From contig NZ_CP061302.1 of assembly GCF_018687675.1 (NCBI RefSeq), forward strand, positions 1,438,192-1,502,191: 64,000 nucleotides of DNA. Direction: 5' to 3'. The stretch comes from Polynucleobacter sp. MG-Unter2-18 (GTDB taxonomy: Bacteria > Pseudomonadota > Gammaproteobacteria > Burkholderiales > Burkholderiaceae). Positions within the stretch are counted from its first letter, which is position 1. Each line of letters begins with the position of its first letter. The position numbers and the translations under genes are program-made. Under the pieces are notes generated by a model. That model saw only the letters and a list, made by a program, of their open reading frames with translations, was not told the DNA's origin and ran no database searches. Below are positions 54,564-64,000 of the stretch, piece after piece.

Positions 54564-57500
54564 TCAATCGCCAACCACTACAAAAGGAGCCCAAAACAAG
54601 GGGTGTGCATAGGAGTATTTCATCGTATTACCTTCTTTCATGCCGCCTTGATCTACTTGATTTAGCATGGCCTGACGCAATAACTCAGCCTTGCTGGTAC
54701 CTTGAGCTTTTTGCTGGCTTTTAAATAGATCAGTCATCATGGTTCTAGACGCCGCAGAATCAACTGGCCAGTTAGATACTAAGAGTGCTTTAGCACCAGC
54801 AAAAAAGAAGGCTCTACCCAAGCCTGAGACTGCTTCAGAACCAGCACCCTCTCCGGCAGCAGTGTTACATGCGGATAGCACTACCCAATCAGCATCGAGC
54901 TTTAAGGTGAGTACCTTATCCATAGTCAGAAGTCCGTCATCTTTATCACCTGTCACATCCGGGGAGGATAGTGCCAATGCGGGCTGAGTAAGACCATTGA
55001 GCTCTCCCGGAACTAAACCATGAGTAGCAAACATGACTACCTTGCGATCAGAGAGATCAGTAGACATGACTTGCTTCACAGAAGCTTGGCGATGCAAGAA
55101 GATATCGCCATCTCCAGCACCAATCGCCTTACCAATCTCTTCAAGCTCAAGACTGGTATCTGGTAAGCGAGGAAGCAAGGCCAGCTCCGCAGAACTTACA
55201 CCAGAGGTCTTAGGCGCACTACGCAATGACAGTGGAATACCTCTAGTCGCAAGTTGAGTAGCCTTTACTTGTTTTTGCGCAGACTTTTCTTGTTCGCTAC
55301 TAAAGTAAGGATCACCAAAACCAATAAAGTTTTTGCGATTTGGATTACCGGCTGGTAATGCACGTAAGGCTGTTAAAGCAGTAACAGAGGGGACCTGCGC
55401 AACGGCAATATCCCGCGTTAGCCAAGGAACAGTTTTATATCCACTAAATGGTGTGGCGCCACCTTTGGCAGGTTGAGATGTTGGCTTGGTAACTAACAAG
55501 GATAAGGGCAGTTGACCAAGCTCTGCATGCGGCACGGTCAACATCACTTTCTTACCAATAAATGCACTCTGCACTGGGGCAAGAACTTGTTGATAAAGTT
55601 GATTTGCTAAAGCCACATCGAATGGCGGAATCTCGTCGATCGTAGCAACGCCTGGATCTAAAGACTTACGTAGTTGCGCTACCTCTTTTGCAATTTGGGC
55701 ACGACCAACAGCAAGCTGAAAAAACTGCACCGGTTTATCTTTGCTAATTGCCCAAACATAACCCACGCTATCTGTGAAATACCATGAGACCAAAACTTCA
55801 TCAGGCTTTAACGCTTTTTGAGTTCGTTCTACAGAGGGTGGTTTTGGCTCAACTAGCTCAGCATAGTCCGGAAACTTTTTCTCAATCTCTTTTTTCAGAT
55901 CCTCACGCTGGGATTTAAAGGTAGCGATGTCAGTACGAATCTTGGCTTGAGCAGCAGGGAGTTGTTGCGCAGTCGGGGCAGATAATAATCCAGTCAAAAG
56001 TTCCGTCAAAGTATTGATACGTTGTTGCAAATCTTGTTCACGGCGAGCTAAAGATGCTAGTTGCGGATCGGAAATAGTCGCGCGAGCTGCACTTGAAGTA
56101 AGGGCACGCTGTACACCGCTCCCACGAGCAAGATCAGCAATTTGGAAGGCTTCAGCAGCCGCCGCCCCTGATGAATCTGTCTTTGCTTGCTGGGCTAAAG
56201 AGGCTAAATACTCCTCTAAAACAAAGATCATCCTTTGGGTTTGCCGTATCGTTATGGTGGAATTTTCTGAATCATTTCGCGCCTGATCAATCAGAATCGG
56301 AATGGATTGCTTGAACTCAGATAGTGCTTGAGAACCTTGTCCTGACACTTGAAGCGCAGATGCATTAAATGCTCTGATTGCCGCAAGACGTGGCGAACTC
56401 ATTTCCATTCGAGCGCCCGCCCTAGAAAGCATATCTGTAGTCATGGCCACAGCCTGGGATGCTTTACCTGTTTTAACTAAAGCAATAGCCCAATCGAGAT
56501 CGCCGGATTGATAACTTGAGGCAAGCTCAGGATCGCTCTTAATACCATCCAACATTTCATTGAATATTTTATCTGCCTGTACATATTTACCATCCGCAGC
56601 CAATGATGTACCTAAGGCTTTTCTTGCTGCCGCAATTAATGGAGATGCAGAATAATTTGTTGATTGCATTGCAACCTTGAGGGCTGCCTGAGATAACATT
56701 ACCGCCTCAGCCTGACGCCCTTGCTCGCTAATAATTTTTGACAAGGTTAATAATGCAAAACAAGTGCTTGCAGAATTCACCCCCTCGCGATTAATCGCCA
56801 GTACAACCGACTCTCTCGCCCAATATTCAGCATCAATTAAACGTCGCTGACCTAGAAAAGCATTTGCTAGTTGGTTATATAAACCAACTCTTTGCCCATA
56901 GGCATATCTGGGCGTACTTGAAATATCCTGCAATACTCTGACCTCATTATCCAAGGCATCTTTATTACTATCTTTGACGTTGTCAAGAATAGTTTTATTT
57001 AAGCTCAGAGCAGTTCTAAAGCTCCTCTCGGCTTCAATAAATTTACCTTCCGACATAAATACTCTGCCACGAGCCCGCTCGTAACCCAATTGCCAGTTAG
57101 TTTTATATATAAAGTTTGGATTTCTAGCTACGCTAATTAGATTAGAGTAGTCATTTTCAAGGGTGGCCAAGGCTTTATTAGCGCATTCAAAATCTCCCAT
57201 TCGCAAACATATATTGACAATATTTTGCCCAGTACTAATCTTCCAACCGCCAAGATTATTAGGAATCATTGCTTTTGTTTCTTCAGCTATTTTTTTAGCG
57301 AGAACTAGGTGGCCCCTTAATGCCTCCTGCTGGGCATACTGCATTCTTTCATCTAACTGCATTGCAATGTCGAAGCTGGGGTGGTCAATTGCAGCTTTTT
57401 TAAAATTCTCTAAAGCTTCTTTGGAGTTTTCTAGTGTATTTTCAGCAACAGCACGCTGATAGTAGTAATTATTTAGGTCGCGAGGGTCATTTGTCGATGG

Positions 57501-57716
57501 CAGAGGTTTAGTAAGTACTTTTTTTGCCTTTTCTATTAGAGCCTGATCCTGTCGAGTCTGACTCAATATCTGCAAAATATCCTTCACATCTCTAGGCGGA
57601 GCCTTCACATTCTCAATATCTACTTCATCTTTATTGGGGACAGCAAATGAAAAATTAGACAGCACTGTTATGCTGCAGCATAACAATAGTGATTGAATTA
57701 GCGAGTGCTTACGCAT
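54564..57716 (-). CDS. Secreted TPR-CHAT protein (caspase-like fold)
   Basis: This 1050-residue protein starts with a signal peptide (about 1-25), then a long repeat-containing helical region (about 80-510; TPR-like units such as KFIEAERSFRTALSLN and RLIDAEYWARESVVLAIN), a coiled coil (about 555-615), and a C-terminal CHAT domain (about 730-1050). The predicted His-Cys dyad is His899 in FATHGLV and Cys950 in LSACNTAAGEG, with the Trp-rich GAKALLVSNWPVDS after. CHAT domains are caspase-related proteases in many conflict and cell-death systems, but secreted TPR-CHAT proteins are common and of unknown role. It heads a three-gene unit. Confidence 0.9.
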   Translation of the reverse strand: MRKHSLIQSLLLCCSITVLSNFSFAVPNKDEVDIENVKAPPRDVKDILQILSQTRQDQALIEKAKKVLTKPLPSTNDPRDLNNYYYQRAVAENTLENSKEALENFKKAAIDHPSFDIAMQLDERMQYAQQEALRGHLVLAKKIAEETKAMIPNNLGGWKISTGQNIVNICLRMGDFECANKALATLENDYSNLISVARNPNFIYKTNWQLGYERARGRVFMSEGKFIEAERSFRTALSLNKTILDNVKDSNKDALDNEVRVLQDISSTPRYAYGQRVGLYNQLANAFLGQRRLIDAEYWARESVVLAINREGVNSASTCFALLTLSKIISEQGRQAEAVMLSQAALKVAMQSTNYSASPLIAAARKALGTSLAADGKYVQADKIFNEMLDGIKSDPELASSYQSGDLDWAIALVKTGKASQAVAMTTDMLSRAGARMEMSSPRLAAIRAFNASALQVSGQGSQALSEFKQSIPILIDQARNDSENSTITIRQTQRMIFVLEEYLASLAQQAKTDSSGAAAAEAFQIADLARGSGVQRALTSSAARATISDPQLASLARREQDLQQRINTLTELLTGLLSAPTAQQLPAAQAKIRTDIATFKSQREDLKKEIEKKFPDYAELVEPKPPSVERTQKALKPDEVLVSWYFTDSVGYVWAISKDKPVQFFQLAVGRAQIAKEVAQLRKSLDPGVATIDEIPPFDVALANQLYQQVLAPVQSAFIGKKVMLTVPHAELGQLPLSLLVTKPTSQPAKGGATPFSGYKTVPWLTRDIAVAQVPSVTALTALRALPAGNPNRKNFIGFGDPYFSSEQEKSAQKQVKATQLATRGIPLSLRSAPKTSGVSSAELALLPRLPDTSLELEEIGKAIGAGDGDIFLHRQASVKQVMSTDLSDRKVVMFATHGLVPGELNGLTQPALALSSPDVTGDKDDGLLTMDKVLTLKLDADWVVLSACNTAAGEGAGSEAVSGLGRAFFFAGAKALLVSNWPVDSAASRTMMTDLFKSQQKAQGTSKAELLRQAMLNQVDQGGMKEGNTMKYSYAHPLFWAPFVVVGD

Positions 57717-57832
57717 AGAAAACTCCTAGTTTTTATAAGCAATATATTAGCCTAAAATATGGTCAGAGTCCCCAGGTAGAGACTCTCTTAAGCCTTCAGA
57801 GTTACCAACTCACAAGAGGGTTGGCGCTTGAC

Positions 57833-58852
57833 TTAAAGGGGGTTCGCCAAAAAGCCTGAGTTGGCCTCAAGCCACTCAACATAGCGACTGACACCCTGCT
57901 CCACATTGAGGAAGGGTTCTGAATATCCTGCAGCACGCAGTTTGGTTAAATCCGCTTGCGTAAAGCACTGGTACTTACCTTTGAGTACATCTGGGAATGG
58001 GATGTACTCAATTGCCTTTTCTTTGACCAACTCTTCTAAGCTAGCAGGATTGGCGTTATCGATTTTGCGCATAGCATTAGCCACCGCATGAGCAACATCA
58101 TTAAATGGTTGTGCACGACCACTACCGAGATTAAAGATCCCGCTGATTTCTGGATGATCCAAGAAATATAAATTCACTTTCACTACATCTTCTACTGATA
58201 CAAAGTCACGACTTTGTTCACCAGCAGCATAACCACCATATTCACCAAAAAGCTTTACCTTGCCATTAGCTTTATATTGGTGATATTGGTGAAATGCCAC
58301 TGAAGCCATACGACCTTTATGCGATTCACGTGGGCCGTATACATTGAAGTAACGGAAACCAACCACTTGTGCAGCATTGGCTTTTTCAGCAAAGCGCTTA
58401 CGCATTACTTGATCAAATAGGAATTTGGAGTAGCCATAAATATTCAATGGGTTCTCATGCTCGCGACTCTCTATAAATACATCTGAGCCACCATAGGTTG
58501 CAGCTGAGGAGGCATAGAGTAATTGCACTTTTTTCTCTGAACAGATATCGAGCAAATCCATGGTGTAACGGAAATTATTTGCCATCATGAAGATGCCATC
58601 GGTTTCCATCGTATCGGAGCAAGCCCCTTCATGAAAGACTGCTCTCACTTTGCCAAAACGACCGCTTCTAAATGCCTGCAGAAACTCGTCTTTATCAAGA
58701 TAATCAATGATGTCTAAATCCGCAAGATTGCGATACTTATCAGCGGGGCGTAAATCATCGACCGCAATAATATTTTTCTCGCCACGGGCATTGAGCGCCT
58801 GAACAATATTGGCGCCAATAAAGCCAGCCGCGCCGGTCACGATAATGGTCAT
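57833..58852 (-). CDS. hldD: ADP-L-glycero-D-manno-heptose 6-epimerase HldD
   Basis: HldD inverts C6 of ADP-heptose, giving the donor for the LPS inner core. The 339-residue short-chain dehydrogenase-type protein has the NADP loop [10 protein letters not shown] at 7-16 and the YGYSKF catalytic Tyr-Lys pair, with GRMASVAFH further on. It overlaps hldA by 4 nt. It is about 30 residues longer than the E. coli enzyme. The 116 nt that follow before the CHAT gene hold two hairpins (57765-57786, 57805-57824) but no T run. Confidence 0.94.
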   Translation of the reverse strand: MTIIVTGAAGFIGANIVQALNARGEKNIIAVDDLRPADKYRNLADLDIIDYLDKDEFLQAFRSGRFGKVRAVFHEGACSDTMETDGIFMMANNFRYTMDLLDICSEKKVQLLYASSAATYGGSDVFIESREHENPLNIYGYSKFLFDQVMRKRFAEKANAAQVVGFRYFNVYGPRESHKGRMASVAFHQYHQYKANGKVKLFGEYGGYAAGEQSRDFVSVEDVVKVNLYFLDHPEISGIFNLGSGRAQPFNDVAHAVANAMRKIDNANPASLEELVKEKAIEYIPFPDVLKGKYQCFTQADLTKLRAAGYSEPFLNVEQGVSRYVEWLEANSGFLANPL

Positions 58853-59778
58853 TGCAATTCCTCAGAAGTAACGGTAGCTGTACCCAACTTACCAACCACA
58901 ATACCACCAGCCCGATTGGCCAAAGCCATCGCTCTTTCAAGCGGCCAACCTGCTGCCATTGCCACTGCGAGAGTGCCAATGACCGTATCACCAGCGCCCG
59001 ATACATCAAATACTTCACGCGCTTGCGCTTTAACGTGACTAACGCCTGCCTCAGTGAATAAGCTCATACCCTCTTCTGAGCGGGTCAGCAATAAGGCTTC
59101 AAGGTTCAATGACTTTCTAAGATCTTGCGCTCTCTTGGTTAAGTCTTCTTCGCTAGTCCACTTACCCACGACTTGGCGGAGCTCGCTACGGTTTGGAGTA
59201 AGTACTGTGGCGCCACGATATTTAGCGTAATCGTCCCCTTTAGGATCAACGAGAATCATTTTCTTCTGAGCGCGCGCCTGTTCAATCATCAAGGCTACCT
59301 GACCTAAGGCGCCTTTACCGTAGTCAGACAAAATCACCACATCAGCATCACCTACGAGCTTTTCATAGCGCTCTAACTTATGGGCAAGTGCTGACTCGCT
59401 AGGAGCCTCTTCAAAGTCCAAACGTATCAACTGCTGCTGTCTTGCGATAACTCGTAACTTCACAGTTGTGGGCACTTTGCCATCAACTTCTAATTGACTA
59501 TCAACGCCACTGGATTTCAAGAGATCTGTAACGTGTCGTCCTGGCTCATCATCGCCAATTACACCCAAGATCGTTGTCTTAGCACCAAGAGCTGCAACGT
59601 TACGAGCCACGTTGGCAGCGCCACCTAAACGCTCATCAATCTTGCCTACTTGAACAACGGGTACTGGCGCCTCAGGGGAGATCCGATTCGTATCACCAAA
59701 CCAATAGCGATCAAGCATGACGTCACCCACTACCAGCAAGCGGGCTTTAGAAAATTGTTCTCGGTTAGCTTTTTCCAC
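58849..59778 (-). CDS. hldA: D-glycero-beta-D-manno-heptose-7-phosphate kinase (HldA/RfaE domain I)
   Basis: This is the sugar kinase part of heptose synthesis, related to the N-terminal half of the bifunctional HldE of E. coli. The 309-residue PfkB-fold protein has [11 protein letters not shown] near the N-terminus and the C-terminal [13 protein letters not shown] anion-hole motif with the catalytic aspartate. The cytidylyltransferase-like adenylyltransferase domain (HldC) is not attached and must be encoded elsewhere. The start is GTG at 59778. Overlap with hldD of 4 nt suggests coupled translation. Confidence 0.92.
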   Translation of the reverse strand: MEKANREQFSKARLLVVGDVMLDRYWFGDTNRISPEAPVPVVQVGKIDERLGGAANVARNVAALGAKTTILGVIGDDEPGRHVTDLLKSSGVDSQLEVDGKVPTTVKLRVIARQQQLIRLDFEEAPSESALAHKLERYEKLVGDADVVILSDYGKGALGQVALMIEQARAQKKMILVDPKGDDYAKYRGATVLTPNRSELRQVVGKWTSEEDLTKRAQDLRKSLNLEALLLTRSEEGMSLFTEAGVSHVKAQAREVFDVSGAGDTVIGTLAVAMAAGWPLERAMALANRAGGIVVGKLGTATVTSEELQ

Positions 59779-59826
59779 GATGTAACTAATCTCTCTAATC
59801 TCTCTTATGGATTTCTACACTTACTA

Positions 59827-61191
59827 TTAATTATGACGACCAATACCCTGGTACTCAATGCCTAATTCTTGCATAGCTTGTGGCTCATACAGATTACGGC
59901 CATCAAAGATGATAGGGTTCTTCAGTTTGGCTTTGAGAAGGTCAAAGTCAGGGCTACGGAAGGCTTTCCACTCAGTCACGATCACGAGAGCGTCAGCCCC
60001 TTGGGTAGCAAGCATCGGATCATCCACCAAAGTGACTTGTTTAAGACCTTCTGGATTACCTTTAAAGTCCACCTCAAGGCAATGCCGAGTTTCCGGCATC
60101 GCTACAGGATCATGGGCCACTATTTGGGCGCCGCGTTTAACTAACTCCTGGATGATGACTCGACTAGGGGCTTCGCGCATATCGTCGGTATTTGGTTTAA
60201 ATGCTAAACCCCACATAGCAAACTTCTTACCCTTAAGGTCAGCACCAAATCGTTTTTCAATCTTCTCTACGAGAATGTACTTTTGAGCTTCGTTTACTGC
60301 TTCAACTGCATCTAGAATCTTTAGGTCGCGACCATACTCAATTGCAGTCTTTGATAGGGCAGAAACATCTTTTGGAAAGCAAGAGCCGCCATAGCCAGTA
60401 CCGGAATACAAAAAGCCATAACCAATACGGGAGTCTGAGCCAATGCCTTGGCGAACTGCTTCAATATCGGCACCAACTAAGTCGGCCAGATTGGCTAACT
60501 CGTTCATAAAAGAAATACGAGTGGCCAACATCGCATTGGCTGCATATTTAGTGAGCTCAGCACTCTTCACATCCATGTAATAGGTGCGCTCATGGTGGCG
60601 ATTAAATGGGGCATAGAGTTTGCGCATTTGCTCTTTAGCACGCAGACCTGCTGGGGTATTTTGCGTGCCGATCACAATGCGATCCGGGCGCATGAAGTCT
60701 TCTACCGCGGCGCCCTCTTTGAGGAATTCTGGATTAGAAACTACCGAGCAAAGCTCTGGTGAGAGCCCTCTTTTATTGAGCTCTTCGGTAATCGCTGCGG
60801 AAACTTTATCTGCCGTACCTACTGGCACAGTCGACTTATCGACGATCACTTTAGGGGTGGTCATGTGACGACCGATATTACGAGCTGCCGCTACGACATA
60901 CTGAAGATCAGCGGAACCATCTTCATCTGGCGGAGTACCAACTGCAATAAATTGAATACCACCATGGGTAACCGAGGCGGCAATATCAGTCGAGAATTGC
61001 AGGCGGCCCGCAGCGCGATTGCGCTCAATCATCTCCTTTAAGCCTGGCTCGTAAATCGGCACGCCGCCAGAATTGAGAATCTCAATCTTCTTGGGATCTA
61101 CGTCAACACAAAAAACGTTATTACCCTGCTCTGCTAAGCAAGCGCCGGTAACAAGACCAACATAACCGCTGCCAATAATAGTGACTTTCAA
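59827..61191 (-). CDS. ugd: UDP-glucose 6-dehydrogenase
   Basis: Ugd oxidises UDP-glucose to UDP-glucuronate for polysaccharide or lipid A modification. The 454-residue protein has the NAD loop [10 protein letters not shown] at 7-16 and the catalytic Cys271 in GGSCFPKD, with [13 protein letters not shown] further on. The start is TTG at 61191, which is preceded by GGAG at good spacing; no ATG gives a full NAD loop. It follows lapB after 46 nt. Between its stop and hldA (59779-59826) a small tandem repeat TAATCTCTC is present. Confidence 0.94.
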   Translation of the reverse strand: MKVTIIGSGYVGLVTGACLAEQGNNVFCVDVDPKKIEILNSGGVPIYEPGLKEMIERNRAAGRLQFSTDIAASVTHGGIQFIAVGTPPDEDGSADLQYVVAAARNIGRHMTTPKVIVDKSTVPVGTADKVSAAITEELNKRGLSPELCSVVSNPEFLKEGAAVEDFMRPDRIVIGTQNTPAGLRAKEQMRKLYAPFNRHHERTYYMDVKSAELTKYAANAMLATRISFMNELANLADLVGADIEAVRQGIGSDSRIGYGFLYSGTGYGGSCFPKDVSALSKTAIEYGRDLKILDAVEAVNEAQKYILVEKIEKRFGADLKGKKFAMWGLAFKPNTDDMREAPSRVIIQELVKRGAQIVAHDPVAMPETRHCLEVDFKGNPEGLKQVTLVDDPMLATQGADALVIVTEWKAFRSPDFDLLKAKLKNPIIFDGRNLYEPQAMQELGIEYQGIGRHN

Positions 61192-61237
61192 GATAGCTCC
61201 AAATAATTCAATATTTAATTAGTAATTGCCGCTTAGA

Positions 61238-62449
61238 TTACATCGAAGGGCCGCTAGGAACAGCTCCCTCACTGCGTCTTGGAGAGTATGCCTCCCAATG
61301 ATTACAGCCTGGGCACTGCCAGTAAAAACGTCTCGCACGGAAACCGCAGTTACCACAGGTATAGCGAGCCAAACTGGTCGTACGCTGCTTCAATAAACTC
61401 AATGTCGCTTGTAAATCAGAAACTCGCTCTGGAGTGCCATTACCCTCAGCTAACGCCAAACGGGTTTGTGCCAATTTTGAGAGGGCACTCAAACTTGGTG
61501 AATGCTGCATCACCTCAACTAGCATCACCTCAGTAGCTTGTGCCCCACGAATTTGGGTCATATGTTTTTGTACAATGTCGAGCAACTCACCAGAGGCTTG
61601 GGTTTGCAGCAACTCACAAAGCGCACTTAAACCTAAATCAACCTTATCAAGCGCTGTATGCGCAGCCATCCACCGATCTGCTAGCAAATGCATATAAGCA
61701 GGATGTGTCTTCGCAATTACAGCCCATACATCGATTGCCTGAGCTGGGCGATCCATAGCTATCAAATAATCGCCTTGCAAAATGAGTGCACGCGCATGAT
61801 GCGGGACCGCTTGTAATGCCAATTGAACAGATTGCTCCACCTCTGGTAAATCTTTGCGACGCAATGCTTCTTGACCCAGCTCACAATGAAACTGTGCAAT
61901 CTCGGTGTGATGTGATTTTCCTTGTAAGGCCTCGAGCTCACTAGCAGCAATGATGGCTTTTTTCCAGTCCCGCTCAATTTGATACATCTCGAGCAGACTC
62001 TCTTTTGCTGGGGCAGCAAACTTGCCTTCACCCACACGATTTAATGATGCTTCAGCGCGATCTAATAGACCAGCACGTAAAAAATCACGGCCTAATTCAT
62101 AGGCGGCGTGGTCTCGATCGCGTGGCTTTAAGTCATCGCGATTAGCCAGATGCTGGTGCACTCGAATTGCACGCTCAGTTTCACCACGGCGACGGAATAA
62201 ATTACCTAAAGCAAAGTGAAGATCGATTGTTTCTGGATCAAGTTGAGCGATCTTAACCAAGGTTTCAATTGCCTGATCAGGCTGCTCATTTAATAAGAGA
62301 CTTAAGCCTTTAAAGGTTGAACGCTGCTGACGCATCCGCTCACGCTCATCCATGCGATTTTCAAGGCGCAAATCCCAGCGACTAGCCAACCAGCCAATCC
62401 CAAACATGACTGGTATTAATAGCAGCCAAGAGGTAGCAATCTGAATCAT
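61238..62449 (-). CDS. lapB: Lipopolysaccharide assembly protein LapB (YciM)
   Basis: LapB is an inner-membrane adaptor that links LpxC degradation by FtsH with LPS supply. The 403-residue protein has one N-terminal membrane helix (about 4-25), about nine TPR-like repeats in the cytoplasm, and the C-terminal rubredoxin-like zinc site with Cys365, Cys368, Cys379 and Cys382 (CGNC and CPGC). Its neighbours hldD, hldA and ugd are LPS-core or surface-sugar genes. It starts with ATG 62449, 60 nt after ihfB. Confidence 0.94.
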   Translation of the reverse strand: MIQIATSWLLLIPVMFGIGWLASRWDLRLENRMDERERMRQQRSTFKGLSLLLNEQPDQAIETLVKIAQLDPETIDLHFALGNLFRRRGETERAIRVHQHLANRDDLKPRDRDHAAYELGRDFLRAGLLDRAEASLNRVGEGKFAAPAKESLLEMYQIERDWKKAIIAASELEALQGKSHHTEIAQFHCELGQEALRRKDLPEVEQSVQLALQAVPHHARALILQGDYLIAMDRPAQAIDVWAVIAKTHPAYMHLLADRWMAAHTALDKVDLGLSALCELLQTQASGELLDIVQKHMTQIRGAQATEVMLVEVMQHSPSLSALSKLAQTRLALAEGNGTPERVSDLQATLSLLKQRTTSLARYTCGNCGFRARRFYWQCPGCNHWEAYSPRRSEGAVPSGPSM

Positions 62450-62509
62450 GCTGTGCAGAACTTAAATAAAAAAATGGTCCGAATGGACCACTGGATATGC
62501 GCTATGTGA

Positions 62510-62854
62510 CTAGGCACCAGAACCCTCTTTAGGGCTCACCTGCTTCAGAGGCTTGTAATCAACACGCTCACGTAATTCTTTACCCGGCTTGAAATGGGGA
62601 ACACGCTTTTCTGGGATCAATACCTTCTCACCAGATTTTGGGTTACGACCTGTGCGTGCAGGACGGTGATGCAAAACAAAACTGCCAACACCACGCAACT
62701 CAATCCGCTTGCCCTCGGCCAAAGCGTGAGTCATTGTGTCTAACAAAGTTTTTACTGCCAACTCTACGTCTCTTGGTAGTAGCTGGGGAAACTGCTCCGC
62801 CAAACTCTCCACGAGCTCGGAACGGGTAATTGCTTGTTGCTCTTGATCTGACAT
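62510..62854 (-). CDS. ihfB: Integration host factor beta subunit
   Basis: IHF bends DNA sharply and works as a heterodimer with IhfA. The 114-residue protein starts at ATG 62854; the frame extends three codons up to a TTG. It begins [17 protein letters not shown] and has the DNA-binding arm [30 protein letters not shown], with the proline at the tip. The order rpsA-ihfB-lapB is conserved. A terminator lies directly before it. Confidence 0.95.
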   Translation of the reverse strand: MSDQEQQAITRSELVESLAEQFPQLLPRDVELAVKTLLDTMTHALAEGKRIELRGVGSFVLHHRPARTGRNPKSGEKVLIPEKRVPHFKPGKELRERVDYKPLKQVSPKEGSGA

Positions 62855-62864
62855 ATCTATCAAT

Positions 62865-62897
62865 AAAAAACCGCCGCTCTCCTAGTGGAAAGCGGCG
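62865..62897 (-). terminator. Terminator between rpsA and ihfB
   Basis: On the minus strand CGCCGCT (62897-62891) pairs with AGCGGCG (62878-62872) around a 12-base loop, and is followed by G then six T. It starts 9 nt after the rpsA stop and 11 nt before the ihfB start, so ihfB relies on read-through or its own nearby promoter. Confidence 0.88.
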
Positions 62898-62905
62898 ATA
62901 TTGAT

Positions 62906-64000
62906 TTAGCCTTGATTGTCCATTTTTGCTTTTAACAAAGCGCCCAAATTGGTTGTGCCGGACTGCGCATCACCTTGGAGCTTGCTCATAGCATCTTGTT
63001 GGTCAGAGCTGTCTTTTGCTTTGATTGAAAGATTGATTACACGTGACTTGCGATCAATATTGATGATCATTGCAGTTACGCTATCGCCTTCTTTCAATAC
63101 ATTGCGTGCATCTTCAACGCGATCTGTTGAGATCTCAGAGGCACGTAAGTAAGCTTCAACTTCATCAGCCAAGTGAATAGTTGCACCTTTGGCATCAACA
63201 GCCTTCACAGTACCAGTTACAAGGCTACCCTTGTCGCTTACGGATGTGTAGTTGTTGAAAGGGTCACCAGACAACTGCTTGATACCGAGAGAGATACGCT
63301 CTTTCTCAACATCAATAGCCAATACAGTAGCTTCAACTTCATCGCCTTTTTTGTATCTCTTAACAGCTTCTTCGCCTGGTTCATTCCAAGAAATGTCTGA
63401 AAGGTGAACCAAACCGTCGATACCGCCAGGCAAGCCAATGAACACACCAAAGTCAGTAATAGACTTGATTGCGCCAGTCAACTTGTCGCCTTTTTGTTGG
63501 CCACGTGAGAACTCTTCCCATGGATTTGCTTTGCACTGCTTGATGCCCAAGCTAATACGACGCTTGTCTTCATCAATATCCAGAACCATGACTTCCACTT
63601 CGGTTCCTAATGCAGTAGCTTTGCTTGGAGCAACGTTCTTATTAGTCCAGTCCATTTCAGAAACGTGTACCAAACCTTCAATACCAGATTCGATTTCTAC
63701 GAACGCGCCGTAGTCAGTCAGGTTGGTTACCTTACCGAATAAACGGGTATTTGGTGGGTAACGACGAGCGATACCAACCCATGGATCATCACCAAGTTGC
63801 TTCACGCCAAGTGAAACACGGTTCTTCTCTTGATCGAACTTCAAAATCTTTGCGGTCACTTCTTGACCAACAGTCAACATCTCGCTTGGGTGACGCACAC
63901 GACGCCATGCCAAATCGGTAATGTGCAAGAGGCCATCGATACCACCGAGGTCCACGAACGCGCCGTAGTCAGTAATGTTTTTAACGATACCTTGAACAAC
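62906..64000 (-). CDS. rpsA: 30S ribosomal protein S1 (C-terminal part only)
   Basis: S1 binds mRNA for initiation on the small subunit. This fragment (364 codons, 5' end outside the window) holds about four S1 RNA-binding domains, seen from the repeated TDYGAFV-type strands: [56 protein letters not shown] and the divergent last one near [16 protein letters not shown]. These would be domains 3 to 6 of the full 550-560-residue protein. The frame is open to base 64000. The gene ends with a terminator. Confidence 0.96.
   Translation of the reverse strand, partial: VVQGIVKNITDYGAFVDLGGIDGLLHITDLAWRRVRHPSEMLTVGQEVTAKILKFDQEKNRVSLGVKQLGDDPWVGIARRYPPNTRLFGKVTNLTDYGAFVEIESGIEGLVHVSEMDWTNKNVAPSKATALGTEVEVMVLDIDEDKRRISLGIKQCKANPWEEFSRGQQKGDKLTGAIKSITDFGVFIGLPGGIDGLVHLSDISWNEPGEEAVKRYKKGDEVEATVLAIDVEKERISLGIKQLSGDPFNNYTSVSDKGSLVTGTVKAVDAKGATIHLADEVEAYLRASEISTDRVEDARNVLKEGDSVTAMIINIDRKSRVINLSIKAKDSSDQQDAMSKLQGDAQSGTTNLGALLKAKMDNQG

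Noticed and set aside
57765-57824. Two inverted repeats between hldD and the CHAT gene as terminators
   Set aside because: Both have stems of five or six pairs with large loops and no T run; kept only as a remark in the hldD entry.

Overview
The window is a chromosomal stretch of a betaproteobacterium of order Burkholderiales, most likely Polynucleobacter or a close relative (inferred from protein character and gene order, not from a search). Supporting signs are an EarP/EF-P pair of the arginine-rhamnosylation type, the order efp-nagZ-acpS-pdxJ-recO-era-rnc-lepB-lepA-Do protease-fabF-acpP-fabG-fabD-fabH-plsX-rpmF, moderate G+C, and very tight packing (many 1-4 nt overlaps, divergent genes only 3-26 nt apart). 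I see no rRNA, tRNA, insertion sequence, prophage or CRISPR array. Nearly everything is core housekeeping.

Layout: 1-1140 carries the 3' end of earP and efp, ending in a bidirectional terminator. From 1139 to 16533 everything is on the minus strand: phospholipid and fatty-acid synthesis (yceD-rpmF-plsX-fabH-fabD-fabG-acpP-fabF), then a Do protease, lepA, lepB, rnc, era, recO, pdxJ, acpS and nagZ. 16577-17971 is yceF plus an RsmI-like methylase. 18007-20696 (minus) is sppA, a HAD phosphatase and rluC. A 460-nt gap separates rluC from rne; it reads as a long, highly structured RNase E leader with a hidden Shine-Dalgarno sequence. 21157-27214 is rne, moaA-mobA-moeA and a small membrane protein.

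27223-32824 holds a 2-hydroxyacid dehydrogenase (minus), ferredoxin fdxA with a thioredoxin-reductase-like ferredoxin-NADP reductase, thyA-folA and an exported amidohydrolase. 32909-39020 has a lone TRAP-type binding protein, pmbA, mog, orn, an M48 membrane peptidase and rsgA. 38965-42923 (minus) has a CbiB-like membrane protein, a CoA-type Nudix hydrolase and the rpsP-rimM-trmD-rplS operon. 43176-44189 holds a META-domain lipoprotein and a small membrane protein. 44246-50458 (minus) is an acyl-CoA oxidation group (acyl-CoA dehydrogenase, etfA, etfB, acyl-CoA ligase) with a histone-deacetylase-like enzyme. mltB, cysM and a ComEA-like protein follow.

53184-57716 is the least ordinary part: a self-contained minus-strand operon of a secreted 1050-residue TPR-CHAT protein (His899/Cys950 dyad), a small exported beta-sandwich-like protein and a zinc-ribbon/coiled-coil/multi-pass membrane protein, closed by a strong terminator. 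The last 6 kb (minus) is envelope biogenesis and translation: rpsA (cut by the window end), ihfB, lapB, ugd, hldA and hldD.
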